This document shows positions 46,080 to 58,400 of a stretch of 64,000 bases of DNA, piece by piece (position 1 is the stretch's first letter; each line of letters begins with the position of its first letter). The notes under the pieces are model-generated. The model was not told the origin of the DNA. It ran no database searches and saw nothing but the letters and a program-made list of their open reading frames with translations. A program made the translations under genes and the position numbers. Source of the DNA: Liolophura sinensis (taxonomy: Eukaryota; Mollusca; Polyplacophora; Chitonida; Chitonidae); the NCBI RefSeq assembly GCF_032854445.1, contig NC_088299.1, forward strand, positions 1,959,001 to 2,023,000, read 5' to 3'.

Positions 46080-47230
46080 ATACTTAGCCGAAATATTTTT
46101 GACGTCCCAATAGCGCTGGCCAAAATTGATGGTGCAAACAATGACAAACACTGGTTTTGCCAAAACGTGAGTGATATAATAGATGGAATTGAAAACCAGA
46201 CTCGTATATTATGTGGTGATTGGAACTTGGCAATTGACCCCAACAAAGATACAGAAAATCATTAACAACCCTCGAACTAGACAATCCGTCTTGCACATCA
46301 TAAATGAAAATGATTAAATAGATTTTTGGAGGAGACGGAATTGAAATAAAAGACGGTATATTTGCCGTCATATGAAACACATATATCCGGAGACATGTTC
46401 AATATAATCACTGAACGAAGAGATAAAGCCTGGCTACAAGGCACATCGTTCAGTAGCAACCTAAAAATGTAGGCTATAAATTCAGATGGCGGAAATACTA
46501 TTGGAAGTTTAATTGTTCCCTTATTAAATACCAGATACCCTAATTCTTCTAATTTTTGGGACAGAAATTAGTAGTACTGAAGACAGAATATGACATTTCT
46601 TTTACAGATTTCTGGAAAAGATATGAGTATGTTTTTCATTAGATGGCCTAACCATGTGAGAAAAAAGAAAGTCAATATTCCTGCTACAGTAACATGTATA
46701 CTGGCTAAAAAGAGCAGACCAGGTGTCCCAAAAATTAGAATAGGGTACATTTAAATAAGGTACATTGACATGATTTTAATATACTTGGTGCAGAAATGTC
46801 TTCAATCTGTTTACAAGACTTTTTGAAAATTAACTATTTAGCTAAATCAGATATGTTGAAAGGAAAATTAACGAGGCATTAATGGTAAAGACGAAACCTT
46901 ACGCTTCTTGGAAGAATTACAATACTGAAATCCATGGCTCTGTTAAAAACAACTTACCCTTTTCCAGCTCAAGCAAACCCTCTAGATAACTTCATCAAAC
47001 AATTAAACAATCTCTAGTTTAATTTATATGTGATGATGGCAATGATAAAAATACAGCGGATCTTCTTAGTACAGCATTACTACAACTATAGTCTAAAGAG
47101 GACTGACTTCATCAGCTACGTGTACTTCCCAAAATTTCCTAATGAAACGCTCGTTAACACTTGAACAGAAAATGTCCAAAAGCCATCAGTACCGATCTGC
47201 CATTGTCACCTGGTATAAGCACCGAAGACA
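46080..47230 (+). mobile_element. Decayed L1-like LINE, interrupted by a MITE
   Basis: Translations in shifting frames show the end of an APE-type endonuclease domain (RILCGDWNLAIDPNKDTENH, then FRWRKYYWKFNCSLI) and, after the MITE, a piece typical of the region downstream of L1-like reverse transcriptase (FPAQANPLDNFIKQLNNLL and a following IKIQR). Many stops and frameshifts are present and the catalytic RT core is missing. Removing the MITE (46538-46745) and one TA restores local continuity of the LINE sequence. Inactive. The L1-like assignment is from remembered motif wording. Confidence 0.7.
46538..46745. mobile_element. TA-flanked MITE, copy 3, nested in the LINE
   Basis: The left end is CCCTAATTCTTCTAATTTTT and the right end reads inward CCCTATTCTAATTTTTGGGA. 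TA flanks both sides (46536-46537, 46746-46747). At 208 bp it is the cleanest copy of the family. Confidence 0.78.
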
Positions 47231-47427
47231 ACAATATTTCTCAACGAGTCTTTTAGCACAATTAACCCTGTTACAACTACTACAGGTATACATTTAGATT
47301 CGTGTCTGGCGGCAAGCTATTTAAAAAAAAAAACACAACCACTTTAGACAATTCTCGATATATAGGATGAGTTGCCATAGTTTAATTGTTCAGCACATAT
47401 AAGCCTATACTTTTACAAGATTTGCAT

Positions 47428-47574
47428 AATAAGAACGTATCGTATGTTAGGGATATTGTTAACAAGAACGTATCGTATGTTAGGGATATTGTTAACAAGA
47501 ACGTATCGTATGTTAGGGATATTGTTAACAAGAACGTATCGTATGCTAGGGATATTGTTAACAAGAACGGTAAA
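47428..47574. repeat. 33-bp tandem repeat, four and a half units
   Basis: The unit is AACAAGAACGTATCGTATGT, TAGGGATATTGTT (33 bp). Units are nearly identical, with one T-to-C change in the last, so expansion is recent. The array is open in frame on both strands (plus NKNVSYVRDIV), but there is no sign of a gene around it. Confidence 0.93.
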
Positions 47575-48432
47575 TTCCTTAAGTTAACGGAAGTAAAAGA
47601 AAAATACTAAATCAACGAAACATACTTAACCGGATTGTTGACGGTTATTAAAGTCGAATCCAAAGGAACAGAAAAGTGCATTAACGAAGTCAATCAAATC
47701 ATATTATTAACACCCATCATCCATGATTGGCGTATTCACAAGCGGACAGTAAACAACAGGTTTTCTGGTTTTACCCATAAATCGTTTTCAGGCTGTGTTG
47801 ATGACTTTCTATATCGTGCTGCAGCCTTTACTACACGGTTTAGTAATGATCTCCATGGAAGAGACAGTTACATACGAACAATACATTTTGTTTACCTTCC
47901 CATTGGATATCGTCAGTTTATTTTGCAGAAGTCGCTATATATCAGGAAGATTTTGTCTATTTTAATATGCTAACTACAATTGAAAATTGTACGGTTATAT
48001 GAGTATGACTCTAATCAGTAGGCCCCTAGTGATACTAACCTTAATGACTTTTAATGACTGGTCCATTTTGGAATCGATAATTGATTGGTTAAAATCGTAA
48101 CTGGAATCAGTAGTTGTCGATTTCCCTTGAATCTACTTGATTCAAATATATTTGTCGATTTTTGAGTGAGTAGATATCAGCCTCTAGGGTTCTGTTCACT
48201 TCATATTTTAATGTACTATCTGATGCTGTAATTGACAGGTGAGGTAAACTCGTACTGTAATCTTTAACTGGTATAAGTAAAACTGAAACCAAGGCTCAAG
48301 CTAATCATGTTGTTTTTTTTTAAATTTTTTTTATCGAATACATAAAAGGATACAGAGTGAGTCATGATGTCCTTGATGACAAGCATATTTACAATGTATG
48401 TTTATAAATCACTTGACACATTTGGGTAATTA

Positions 48433-48545
48433 ACCGGTGGATGGTCGTGGATCCGACTGGTTTTCTCCAACCATAATGGTGGTCGCCGTCGTATAACTGA
48501 AATATTCTTGAGTACTGCGTAAAATCGCAATCAAATAAATAAAAT
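48433..48545 (+). mobile_element. SINE 3' fragment
   Basis: Starts at GGTGGATGGTCGTGGATCCG and runs through the TTCTTGAGTACTGCG tail to AATCAAATAAATAAAA. No head. Confidence 0.85.
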
Positions 48546-48637
48546 ACAATAAATAAACGTTTAGATAATGACGGAATATCACGTAATTCAGTCCATCTGT
48601 TTGAATACGGGGTTAGGCAATTAAAAAATGAAAAGCG

Positions 48638-48797
48638 GCTGTACGTGGGAAGGTCTGGTAGCAACCTGTGGATGGTCGTGGGTTTCCCCAGGGCTCTGAC
48701 CGGTTTCCTCCCACTATAATGCTGGCCGCCGGCGTATAAGTGAAATATTCTTGAGTACGGCGTAAAACACCAATCTTATAAATAAATAAATAAATTA
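48638..48797 (+). mobile_element. SINE, 5' truncated
   Basis: Forward copy from GTACGTGGGAAGGTCTGGTA to CACCAATCTTATAAATAAAT. It lies 90 bases after another fragment of the same family in the same orientation. Confidence 0.88.
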
Positions 48798-48952
48798 AGA
48801 ATGAAAAGGGCCAGACAATTAATCCAAGCAGAAGGAAGTTCTTACATGGCCACCTTGAATCAATGAAAGAAAATGAAAAGTATTTATTTTAGTTTTCCTG
48901 TCAGTGCCCCCGAATCTGGCAGCGGGCCAAAATCATGTATATGTACGTAGTG

Positions 48953-49030
48953 AGTGAATGACTGAGAGAGTGAGTGCTTGAGGTTTAACGTCGTGTTCAA
49001 CTGTATGTAGTGCACCATCGGTACATACAC
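48953..49030 (+). repeat. GAGTGAGTG...GGTTTAACGTC dispersed repeat fragment
   Basis: GAGAGAGTGAGTGCTTGAGG, TTTAACGTCGTGTTCAACTG is the start of a repeat type that I recall as common in mollusc genomes. A second, inverted fragment is at 58905-58955 (GACATTAAACCCCAAGCACT, CACTCACTC). Confidence 0.55.
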
Positions 49031-49828
49031 ATGATTGCAAATTATAAAAACACATAAAAGTCTGCATATCGGCCTTGCCACCAGAGTGAACAATAACAGA
49101 GCGTACGTTTCAGAGCAAAACATGTACAGAATAAGATTCACGTTGGACAGATTTGTGTATAGGACAAAAAATACCAGAAACTTGAAGCCACAAAGCATGA
49201 GAGCAATGGTGCTGAGAAGATCATGTTTTTCAGGGAAGGCTTGTGGTTGATTTTACACATGGACTCTTTTACTCTCAGTTTCAAATCGGTAGAACTGCGA
49301 TCAAGACTTTCGTGAGTATCAGTTCATGTGGACTGTGACTAATTTTGAAGCAAATGTGGAAAAACCTACAGCAGAAAATTGGTATTTGAAGCTGTTGACA
49401 TCGTGTTCAAGTAGCCTCTGAGTTATAATTAGGTGTTTTACCGATACAACATTCGTAAGATTCCCCGCAGATGATTTTGTAACCACTTTACTTCTGAGTC
49501 AAGGGTCCTCTCTGTCCTTGAAAGGAATTTATTTATTTAGTCACATTTATTTTCGGAAATTAAAACTATGTTGGTACATGGAATAAACTTGCTGAGAGCT
49601 TTCAGGTCACCACGAAGCTGGTTTGTGATTTTCAGGTTCAAGATGAGTTCAAGCCACGGAGTTTTGGGAGTTCACCGTTTTTTTTTTTTTCGCTACTGTT
49701 AAACTATAAGTATTTCACTCGGGAAAGCAAAAGGGGGGCTATTCCCAAGGCAGTTCAATAAGCCTGACAGTAAGGTATCATCCATTTATTACCCTCCTTA
49801 TCTCACAATCCGGTAGGAAGCGAGTCGT

Positions 49829-50133
49829 GGTCTAGTGGTTACAGGACACACGAGGTGTGGGTTCAAACCTGGCAATGGACAGATAATTTGTAGATTTACC
49901 TGCTCCCACTGCTTGTTGGGCCTTGGTGACGACAACTGAAGATCACTTGTCTTCCACCAATATGGTATATATATATTTGCACGTCAAATGTGGGAAATTT
50001 AGCTAGTAACTTGCGAAAGCTTGGTTTTCTCCAACCATAAAACTTACAGCCATCGTATATGTAAAAAATTCTTGAGTACTGCGCTAAGCAACAATCAACA
50101 AAACAAATAAATAAATAAATAAATAAATAAATT
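49829..50133 (+). mobile_element. SINE with a different tRNA head but the same 3' tail
   Basis: The head GTGGTCTAGTGGTTACAGGA...GGGTTCAAACC resembles tRNA-Glu/Asp A and B boxes and differs from the main family. The middle contains CCTTGGTGACGACAACTGAA. The 3' end (TTTTCTCCAACCATAA, then TTCTTGAGTACTGCG and an (AAAT)n tail) is recognisably that of the main SINE. A related copy is at 57340-57634. Confidence 0.65.
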
Positions 50134-50341
50134 TCTATTCCAGTAGAATGTACTGACCCCCCACAACCATACTAATTAAAAGCAGTTGATCTAAGAAGAA
50201 TTGCGGGCTAAATACTGCCCTACTGCCATATCGATGGTTCAAATCCGAATACAATCGCCTTTGACCGTTGGTTGTATATGAGCAGGGTGACGAGAAGTAC
50301 AGCTTAAATACTGATGAATAAGTGATGCTTTGAAAACAGTT

Positions 50342-50415
50342 GTATTTATTAGATTGTCATTTAACATCATGTCAGAGTTTTTCACTTACACGACGGCGGC
50401 CAGTTTTATGGGTCA
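50342..50415 (-). mobile_element. Diverged SINE 3' fragment
   Basis: TATTTATTAGATTGTCATTT...TTTTTCACTTACACGACGGC, GGCCAGTTTTATGGG follows the inverted tail and body order of the family with substitutions and gaps. Confidence 0.55.
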
Positions 50416-50889
50416 CGTGTCCAGCGGTATTGTAAATCAGGTAACCTTTGGTGAGTTACTGGAGAACAGTCGCACGTGTGACATAAATCGTATTGTTGGA
50501 AGACAGATGACCTTCATGCGTGTTACCATTACGCACGACTTGTCGACATCCGGTCTTATATTCACCTTATTTTATCGCACGTATATCTGTAGCACGTATT
50601 CCGAATTCGATCTTATATAAAGGAAATAAATACAACACAAGTCGGGATTTTATGCAATGAGACCGCAATTTATCTGTTACGTATAGAGACCTATTTATAA
50701 TCTGTCAAGTCACTAAGTTCTTTGCCCTGCCACGTCCTATATGTGAATATTTTCCTGGTTATTGTCCCTAGGGAATAAATTATGTTAAAAACATAAATAA
50801 ATCAAAGTATTATTAAGCATTAAGGTGTCATAGTTTTCTCTGGCCTGTCTCATCAACTTTACTTCAAATATTACCTTTTGGTTAGATGT

Positions 50890-51545
50890 ATGGACTGGCC
50901 GGGTGTGAACAGCAGTATGACAGCAGAATGTCAGAGGTAATACTTGGTCAGCAGTATGATTGACTGAACAGTAACTATGACTGCAGAATGTCACAGGTAA
51001 TACTTCAACAGCAGTATGGTTGACTGAACAGTACTATGATTGCAGAATGTCACAGGTAATACTTCAACAGCAGTATGGTTGACTGAACAGTACTATGACT
51101 GCAGAATGTCACAGGTAATACTTCAACAGCAGTATGGTTGACTGAACAGTACTATGACTGCAGAATGTCAGAGGTAATACTTCAACAGCAGTATGGTTGA
51201 CTGAACAGTACTATGACTGCAGAATGTCACAGGTAATACTTCAACAGCAGTATGGTTGACTGAACAGTACTATGACTGCAGGATGTCACAGGTAAGACTT
51301 CAACAGCAGTATGGTTGACTGAACAGTACTATGACTGCAGGATGTCACAGGTAAGACTTCAACAGCAGTATGGTTGACTGAACAGTAGCCTACTATGACT
51401 GCAGCAATGTCACAGGTAAGGCTTCAACAGCAGTATGGTTGACTGAACAGTACTATGACTGCAGAATGTCACAGGTAATAATCACCACAATCTGATTGAC
51501 TTAACAGCACTATGATTGCACAATGTCACAGGTAATGCGTCACCA
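50890..51545. repeat. 59-bp tandem repeat, about 11 units
   Basis: The unit is GAACAGTACTATGACTGCAG, AATGTCACAGGTAATACTTC, AACAGCAGTATGGTTGACT. Central units are over 95 per cent identical; the first and last are diverged, and one unit has a GCC insertion. Each unit contains CACAG|GTAATA, a donor-like string. No gene is visible around it. Confidence 0.93.
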
Positions 51546-52120
51546 GCAATCTGATTTATTGATCCCCCTAATTCATAATAAAGCCTTAACCTTCCTCAAT
51601 GGTTGTTTCTCAATGTGCTTATAGGCCTATTTATGGTGACCGACACTTCTATATGTTCTATTCTTTTTTGAACAGTAATTTATATCGTATAGTATAATAT
51701 AACATAATATTACTTTTATAAAAAAAAATATTTCTTGTATTACTCACCAATGAGTCATTCAGTCAAACATGTCAAACATGCCCGTCAAAAGTTTGTGAAA
51801 TCCCTTCTGTGTGGTGTTGTATTTCTTTTATTTCTTTCTTTCCATGCACGAACTAGTTGATTCCGGATATAGGTTGGTATCTGGGTACATTCCTTGTCAC
51901 ACACATGTACGTCCACAAAAATTAAGCACTGAGGCATTGCTTCCATGTTACCTGACAACCTTTAATCAATGAAGTCAGCGGAAGCTTGAAATGGACACGT
52001 TTCATTCATACAAAGTCTTCATTCATACAAGAATATTTTCCATGGAAGATTACGATGGTTACGCTTCACTATTTGAAACATAGGACTAAACTTCGTATCA
52101 GGAATGATAACCTCCTACTC

Positions 52121-52371
52121 TCAAAAAAGTAATCTGTTAAATTTAACAGAAAGTCTGTTATCTGAGTGATGCTAGAATGTAGTCTGTTATTGCGGTAGAT
52201 TACTCTGTTAAATATAACAAACGTATTCTATTTATTCAACATAACAATTCTATTAGACTAACAGGATATTATGTTAAACATGACACAATACTGTGTTACA
52301 ATAACAGAATATATTCTAACATCACCCAGACAATAATCTTTCTGTTATAATGAACAAATTATTTTTTTTGA
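52121..52371. mobile_element. MITE with ~70-bp terminal inverted repeats
   Basis: The left arm begins TCAAAAAAGTAATCTGTTAA and the right arm, reverse-complemented, TCAAAAAAAATAATTTGTTC. They align over about 72 bases through AACAGAAAG, CTGxGTGATGxTAGAAT and TCTGTTATTG. The interior is also rich in TGTTA/TAACA motifs that pair with each other. No coding capacity; target duplication unclear. Confidence 0.7.
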
Positions 52372-52810
52372 TTCCTAATGACCACAAATAGCTAATGAAT
52401 GATTTGCACATCAGCTCTGATATTTCTTTTATTTGTTGCCAGTACAAAAACCAGTCTACAGTTTAATATTATAGTGTCTACTGTATCTATTAAAAGGATG
52501 GATATTACGTTCAATAGTTCACGTAAATAGCCATATAATCTCTTAGTAATGATGTATGATAATACCTGGGGTAGTCAAGGTGTCAAATGAGAAGTTTTGA
52601 ATTATTTTAAATTTAAATATAAATGTCTTTTGGCCTTTTCAGATCCATTCTTGTATGAATCTGAACCTTTCAAATTTAATCAGCCTAATTGGCATAAATG
52701 TTATAGGGGCCTTTAGCTGTGAAACTAAAACTGTTAAGAACATTTGATCTAAACCAAAGATTCAAAGTGATATATGTGCAGGTTTATAGTTAGAGCTTAT
52801 TGGAATGAAG

Positions 52811-52893
52811 GGAGCCTACGTGACCGAGGTGGTTAGCGTGCCCGCGCGGCGCATTGACCTAGAAACCTGTGAGTTCAAGTCCAGCTCATGACC
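52811..52893 (+). mobile_element. SINE head only, 3' truncated
   Basis: GGGAGCCTACGTGACCGAGG...GAGTTCAAGTCCAGCTCATG gives the tRNA-like head with both boxes, then unrelated sequence. Loss of the 3' end is unusual for a retroposon and implies a later deletion. Confidence 0.75.
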
Positions 52894-53186
52894 CTTTATG
52901 AAATGTGCCATGACACTACCCGTAACCCCCGCGTCATAGCCACAGCGCGTGCACACTTTTCAACCAACGGCATCTTATCATTATGTTCACCACACTGCAC
53001 GGACTATGTGCTTTCGACTTTATGCTGACAACTCATGTTAATTACATCCACTTACCTTGTCGTGTGACTTGTAGAAAATCGTACACAACTGTGTGGTTAA
53101 TTTTAGTTTTTGTGTAGGCCTATATATTGTGGCTCTTTTACAAATCGACTTTTCACTTTCTTTGTACTCATTAAGTATTTTTTTAA

Positions 53187-54390
53187 ATGAAATTACTTCT
53201 CTATGTGTACCTTACACCTATAGTTAACACTCATCCTGGCTTTTTATGTGGAATAATTGTACAGAATAATTCGCATATTACTCAACTAAATATGGATAAT
53301 GACACAGACTCTTTTATGCCTGTTCCACTTCAGAATTCTTTCTCCCACCTGCCATTCCATGATGTTCCCTACATAACACCTGCTTCATTATGAATTGCCT
53401 CGTTCACCGTCCCACCATATAATCTTGATATTATTGACAAGATGTGCTTCAGTCCAATTGAACTGAATGACTATGATGCATCTAAAACACATATGGATGA
53501 CAACGAACATGAAATTGCCTATTGGGGTAATTTAGGCTCTCACCTGTCCAACTACTATGACCCTAAAACTTTTACTCAACACCTAGAAACCCTCGATTAT
53601 GACAATCAAAATCAGTTTTCAACCTTTCATTTAAATACCCGTAGTTTAGCAAAAAGTTTTGGCGAAATTACATGCTTTATCCTTACTCTCAATCTTAACT
53701 TTTCAGTCCTTGGATTTTCGGAAAGTTGGCTCCGCCCTTTAACCGAATGCTTATATTCTATGCCAGGCCACACTTAATATTCTGCCTCCCGAGATAAACG
53801 GACGGGAGGAGGTGTTACACTCTATGTTAATAGCTCTTTTGAGTCTTGCAAGATACGCGATGATCTTTCTTTTCTCGATGACGATTCTGGATATGATGCC
53901 TTCATTTGTGGAGATCGCTGCTCTGTCAAATGTCTATGTTGTTGGAATTATTTATCGCCCTCCGGGCAAAAACTTGTTTCTTTTTAATGAAAAACTAAGC
54001 ACAGCCCTTCGTAATATACCCGCAAACAAAACATGTATTATCTTGGGTGACTTCAATATAGGCTTATTCAACTGTGATAGCCATTTACCATCAAAAGCTT
54101 TTTTTGAACTAATGAAGTGTCATTACCTTTTTCCTTCCATTACAAAACCTACTCGAGTATGTTCTCGCTCTGCTACCCTTATAGATAACATCTTCACAAA
54201 CTTGCAATCTCAACGCAATTTCGCCGGGTTTTTTTTTTTAAGAGATATATCTAACCATTTCCCTATATTCTATATCTTCTCGAAAATGCTTTTTCGAAAG
54301 AAACATCAACTTACTCTTTTCGAAAAAAGACTCCAGAACAAGTCAGTCTGTTTAAAGAACCATTATTTTGCTCAGAATAGGTCAGGCTAA
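53187..54390 (+). mobile_element. LINE 5' part with APE endonuclease, no reverse transcriptase
   Basis: The frames together encode the N-terminal part of a Jockey/CR1-type LINE ORF2: FSTFHLNTRSLAKSFGEITC, LGFSESWLRP, then GIIYRPPGKNLFLFNEKL, CIILGDFNIGLF, and SATLIDNIFTN with ISNHFPIF. These are the endonuclease motifs (Ser-Glu-x-Trp, YRPP, GDFN, DHxP-like). A TGA at 53391, a TAA near 53775 and a frame change there break it. After 54390 no RT motifs follow, so the 3' half is missing. Inactive. The clade is inferred. Confidence 0.8.
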
Positions 54391-54654
54391 AAAAAATTCT
54401 GAAAAAATTTGTTCGCACCAAGGAGATCAAACTAATCCAATATTAACTCCCCAAATCCCATGACTCCCAGTCCAGTCACAACACCAATCATTACAATTTC
54501 TCATAATAACAATACAATCTGAATTTTCTGATAACATTGCCAACAAGAGTATCTTCACATTGGTCTAGGAAATGTTGTCTTAATTCGATTATTTCATTGA
54601 GAGGCCTACATTAAGTAGCAAACATAACTTATTTAGAGCATAGGTTCGTTTGAT

Positions 54655-54902
54655 TTATTTATGATTTTGATTGGTATTGTATGCCGTACTCAAGAATATT
54701 TCACTTACACGACGGCGGCCAGTATAATGGTGGCAGGAAATCGGGCAGAGTTCTGGGCAAACCCACGACCATCCACGGGTTCCTGGAAGACCTTCGCACG
54801 CAGGGCTGGAGAGGAAGTCAGCATGAGCTGGACGTACTATATATTGATGAGAAGCTCCTGGGCCTTCGCGCTGGGTATAACCACCTCGTCTACGGAGGCC
54901 CC
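54655..54902 (-). mobile_element. SINE, diverged near-complete copy
   Basis: Inverted copy from TTATGATTTTGATTGGTATT to CCACCTCGTCTACGGAGGCC. Deletions occur in the B-box region. Confidence 0.85.
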
Positions 54903-55416
54903 TTGGTTAATCTGTGTACATATCATTTCGGCATGATTTTCAAAATCACATCATACGAATATCATCTAGGGAAGACTTTATGTAAACACTACTTGAGTAA
55001 AGCTCTGTGGTTTACGGATATTACAGATACTTTTATCTGAAATAAGAGCTGAGTCCTGCTCAAATATGCACACACATGTCGAAATCATCAATACAGCTTA
55101 TATCATTATTTTCTGATTGATTCGAACAGATTCACATGATTGTCCTATTGTTTGTTTCATGTAATTATCTTTTGTAGTTAACATTTCACATACCATTGGA
55201 CAATTCCATTAATTTTACTTTTTCGCATGTCTCTTTTACGGATCCGTAATAAGTAATTTTACGTACGCCCACCAGAAAACATGGTTCAAGTACAAAGAGA
55301 GTTATCCGCCCTTGCTCAGGTTCTCCAGAGCGGAGAGCGTACGTAACCTGTCCAATGCAAAATTGTAAACACGAAGTGACACAAATTGATGTGCTTTTTG
55401 AATTGTGTCCATTGTG

Positions 55417-58400
55417 ATGGATCTTTTTGACGATCTCCCAGAGCCATGTAAGTTGAGATCAGGAGGTTTTATTTTTATAAATATATGGCTGGCCATCACC
55501 TGATAACGAAAAATGCACACTGCGTGGTTCTCAGTTTGTAACGTGACTCCTCTTTCATTTTCAGCATATGGGAAGGATGTTGGAGGTAAGGCTGAGCCAA
55601 ATAAGCTCGGTGCAGCCAAGAATATGACACTTACTAACGCAGAAGATGTGGATAATACGTGCAAAAGTGATGGAAAGCGAAAATTGTCCGAAGACGACAC
55701 TCAAAACAAGAAGAAAAGAGTGGAACACGGTATGCAGTTGTGTTCAAATTTCCGCCAGTGTAGACACAAATGTGATACCGGTGCATGTGTATTTTGTGTT
55801 TGATCATTATACTCGACGGACGGAAACTAAATTAGAAAACCTGAGTCAGACAACATTTTGATGCGATGTTTACATGTAACTGGTTAAAGTAAACTGTGAC
55901 TGAGCGTCGGCGATTGAATAAGTTGCATAGAATAGGTACGGTATATGTATTACAGCAAAATATTTATACCGTATTCTTTTCTCAGTGCCTGTAAATTTAA
56001 TTCCTGTGTATGACCTATCAACTCAACAGCTCATGCAATAAACACTATAAAGAAACAGGATACACATTGACTTCATTCTCCAAGGATAAAGTAAATGGGT
56101 TGTTAAGAAAAAAAAAGAATAACTTGTGGTAGACGAAATCAAAATCAGATTCCCCCCACGTTTTTATGTGTACACCCCAATACAGTTAGAGGAATAGAAT
56201 GGCTTGACTTTGATCAGTTTGGGATAGGCTGGAAGTGTCTTATATGCATTCATCCTGACTTGTTACGATGCTTCATTGGTAAGGATGTATAATACCGGTA
56301 CCTACATAGAATTATAATTAGCGCTGAACCCAATTTCATGATTTCAATCTATATAAACTAACTTTTATGAAATGTTTTGCTTGTAAACCAATCAAAAGAA
56401 AGTATATCATCATGAAGTATAAATAATTTTAATTAGTTATGCATCATATCAGAAGAAGAAATCATTTGTCGCTGGGATTAAGCCTGTCTTTATTCTAATT
56501 ATGAGAAATATTATTTATGCATAAATTGAATCAGATCGCAGTGTTATTGAAGGGCATATTTTTCTTCCAGCGACATATAAACTGCGAGGATTTGTTGCAG
56601 AGCATCAGGGAGAGAGAGATGAAATGCAAGATGCTCATGTTCTTATAGATGACTGGACTTCAAGATTTATCTCCCTTGACCCATCTATGTGAGTCTACCT
56701 TGCAGATAAATGTTTAAGCATGGTATTTATTTGATTGTTGTTTTTCACAATATTCAGAATATTTCGCTTGTACGACAGTGGCCAGCATTATGGTGAAAGG
56801 AAACTCAGGACCACTCTTAGGTAGCTAACAGACCTCCTATGTATGACTTTGTTAACCTTGTTCATATTTTTGCAATTATGGGGGCTTCCGTGACGGAGGC
56901 GGTTAGCACACCAGCACAGTGCTATGAACCTGGAGCCCCCAACCAATGCGGTTGCTATGAGTTCAAGTTCAGCTCATGTTGGCTTCCTCACGGGCTGTAT
57001 GTGGGAAGATCTATTAGCAACCTGCAGATCGTCGTGGGTTTCCTCAGGCTCTGCTCAGTTTCCTCCCGCCAGCATTAACACCAATCAAATACATAAAAAA
57101 TAAATTTTGCGGTTATGTCATAGCTGCTCTGAGCTAATTCTAAGGTGAAATAGGCTTTAAATAAGATGTTTATGTAATACGGCACTGAAGTTGATAACAC
57201 TTAGCCAATTTCATATGTGATTTAAATGTTTATTTTTGAGTTAAATTAGGAATATATAAACGAGTCTTATATTAAAGCAACCATACTAAAACTGGAACTG
57301 CTGTGGCCATAAAGTGGTTATTATATCAACGTTTTACATGCATCCTTTCACAAAATGGCTTTGCGGGATTGGCCCCTGCTACTTTTCGCTGTTTATGGGT
57401 CCTTGGTGACAATAACTGCCATTGTACAGTCTAACAATCCTTATGGACCATTTACTTTCCAGTTCTACAAATATCATGTGAAAAAGCTAAACAGTAACCA
57501 TGGTAACTTGTAAAAGGTGGGTGGGTTACCCCAGGAATTCCATTTTTGTGCACCCATAAAACTGACTGCCATCATAAAAGTGAAAAGTTTCTGACAATGG
57601 CATTAAACAACAAGCAAACAAATAAATAAATATTTCATGGTAGCCATATTTTAAGGTGCAGAAAATGGAAAAAGATCGATTTCATTTTCTGAAATAGGCC
57701 TGTTGTGAATTACCTCCCTTGTTAAACAGTGACGACGTAACACAAGATTAGTTTTTAAGGTGTCAAACTACGAGAAGCAAGACTGTGTCTATTAAAGCAT
57801 GCATTATGTAGTGACACATGTTTTCTAGGCAACTGAACAGATAAAAAAAATGTGTTGTACTTACAAAATTAAAATCGGTCTTAAAGCTGTATGACTTCAA
57901 CCAGCTTGTGCCACTTTAACTCCGAAACTTTGCCATTAGCCATTTTCTGCTAAAAAATGCATGTTTTTAACAGTAGGGGACAGTGGGGCCCTGTTCACCA
58001 GTCACACAGTCACTTTTGAATGTAGTTATGGTGGTGTTGTTGTAGATTACAGTTATCGCTGTACGCTGTCATGGATGGGCACGGTGGGAAGCGGGCATCA
58101 AGGTTTGCATCAGAGAGTTTACCCCTCAATTTGCGGGAAAAATTCCCCAAGGGTAATGATAAGATGAAAACCAGCTAGTCTAGTAATTTGAGATGTAGTA
58201 TAAACAATATGTGTTGAATACTTGACTGATCAAATGAATACATGTCACTCACTATTAGTTTACATGACTGTTTATGGAGAAATAAATAGAAAAATTTACA
58301 TGTAGGAGCTGCAAATCCTGAGGCTTGTGTGTGCATATGGAATATTCTGTATGGGTACATAAACTATGTACAAATTTCCTGACAACTAATGTTTGTTTAG

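Noticed and set aside
47428-47574. CRISPR-like array
   Set aside because: The units are contiguous 33-bp repeats without spacers, in a eukaryotic genome.
49829-49900. tRNA-Glu/Asp-like gene
   Set aside because: A and B boxes are present but the acceptor stem does not pair, and it continues into a SINE tail.
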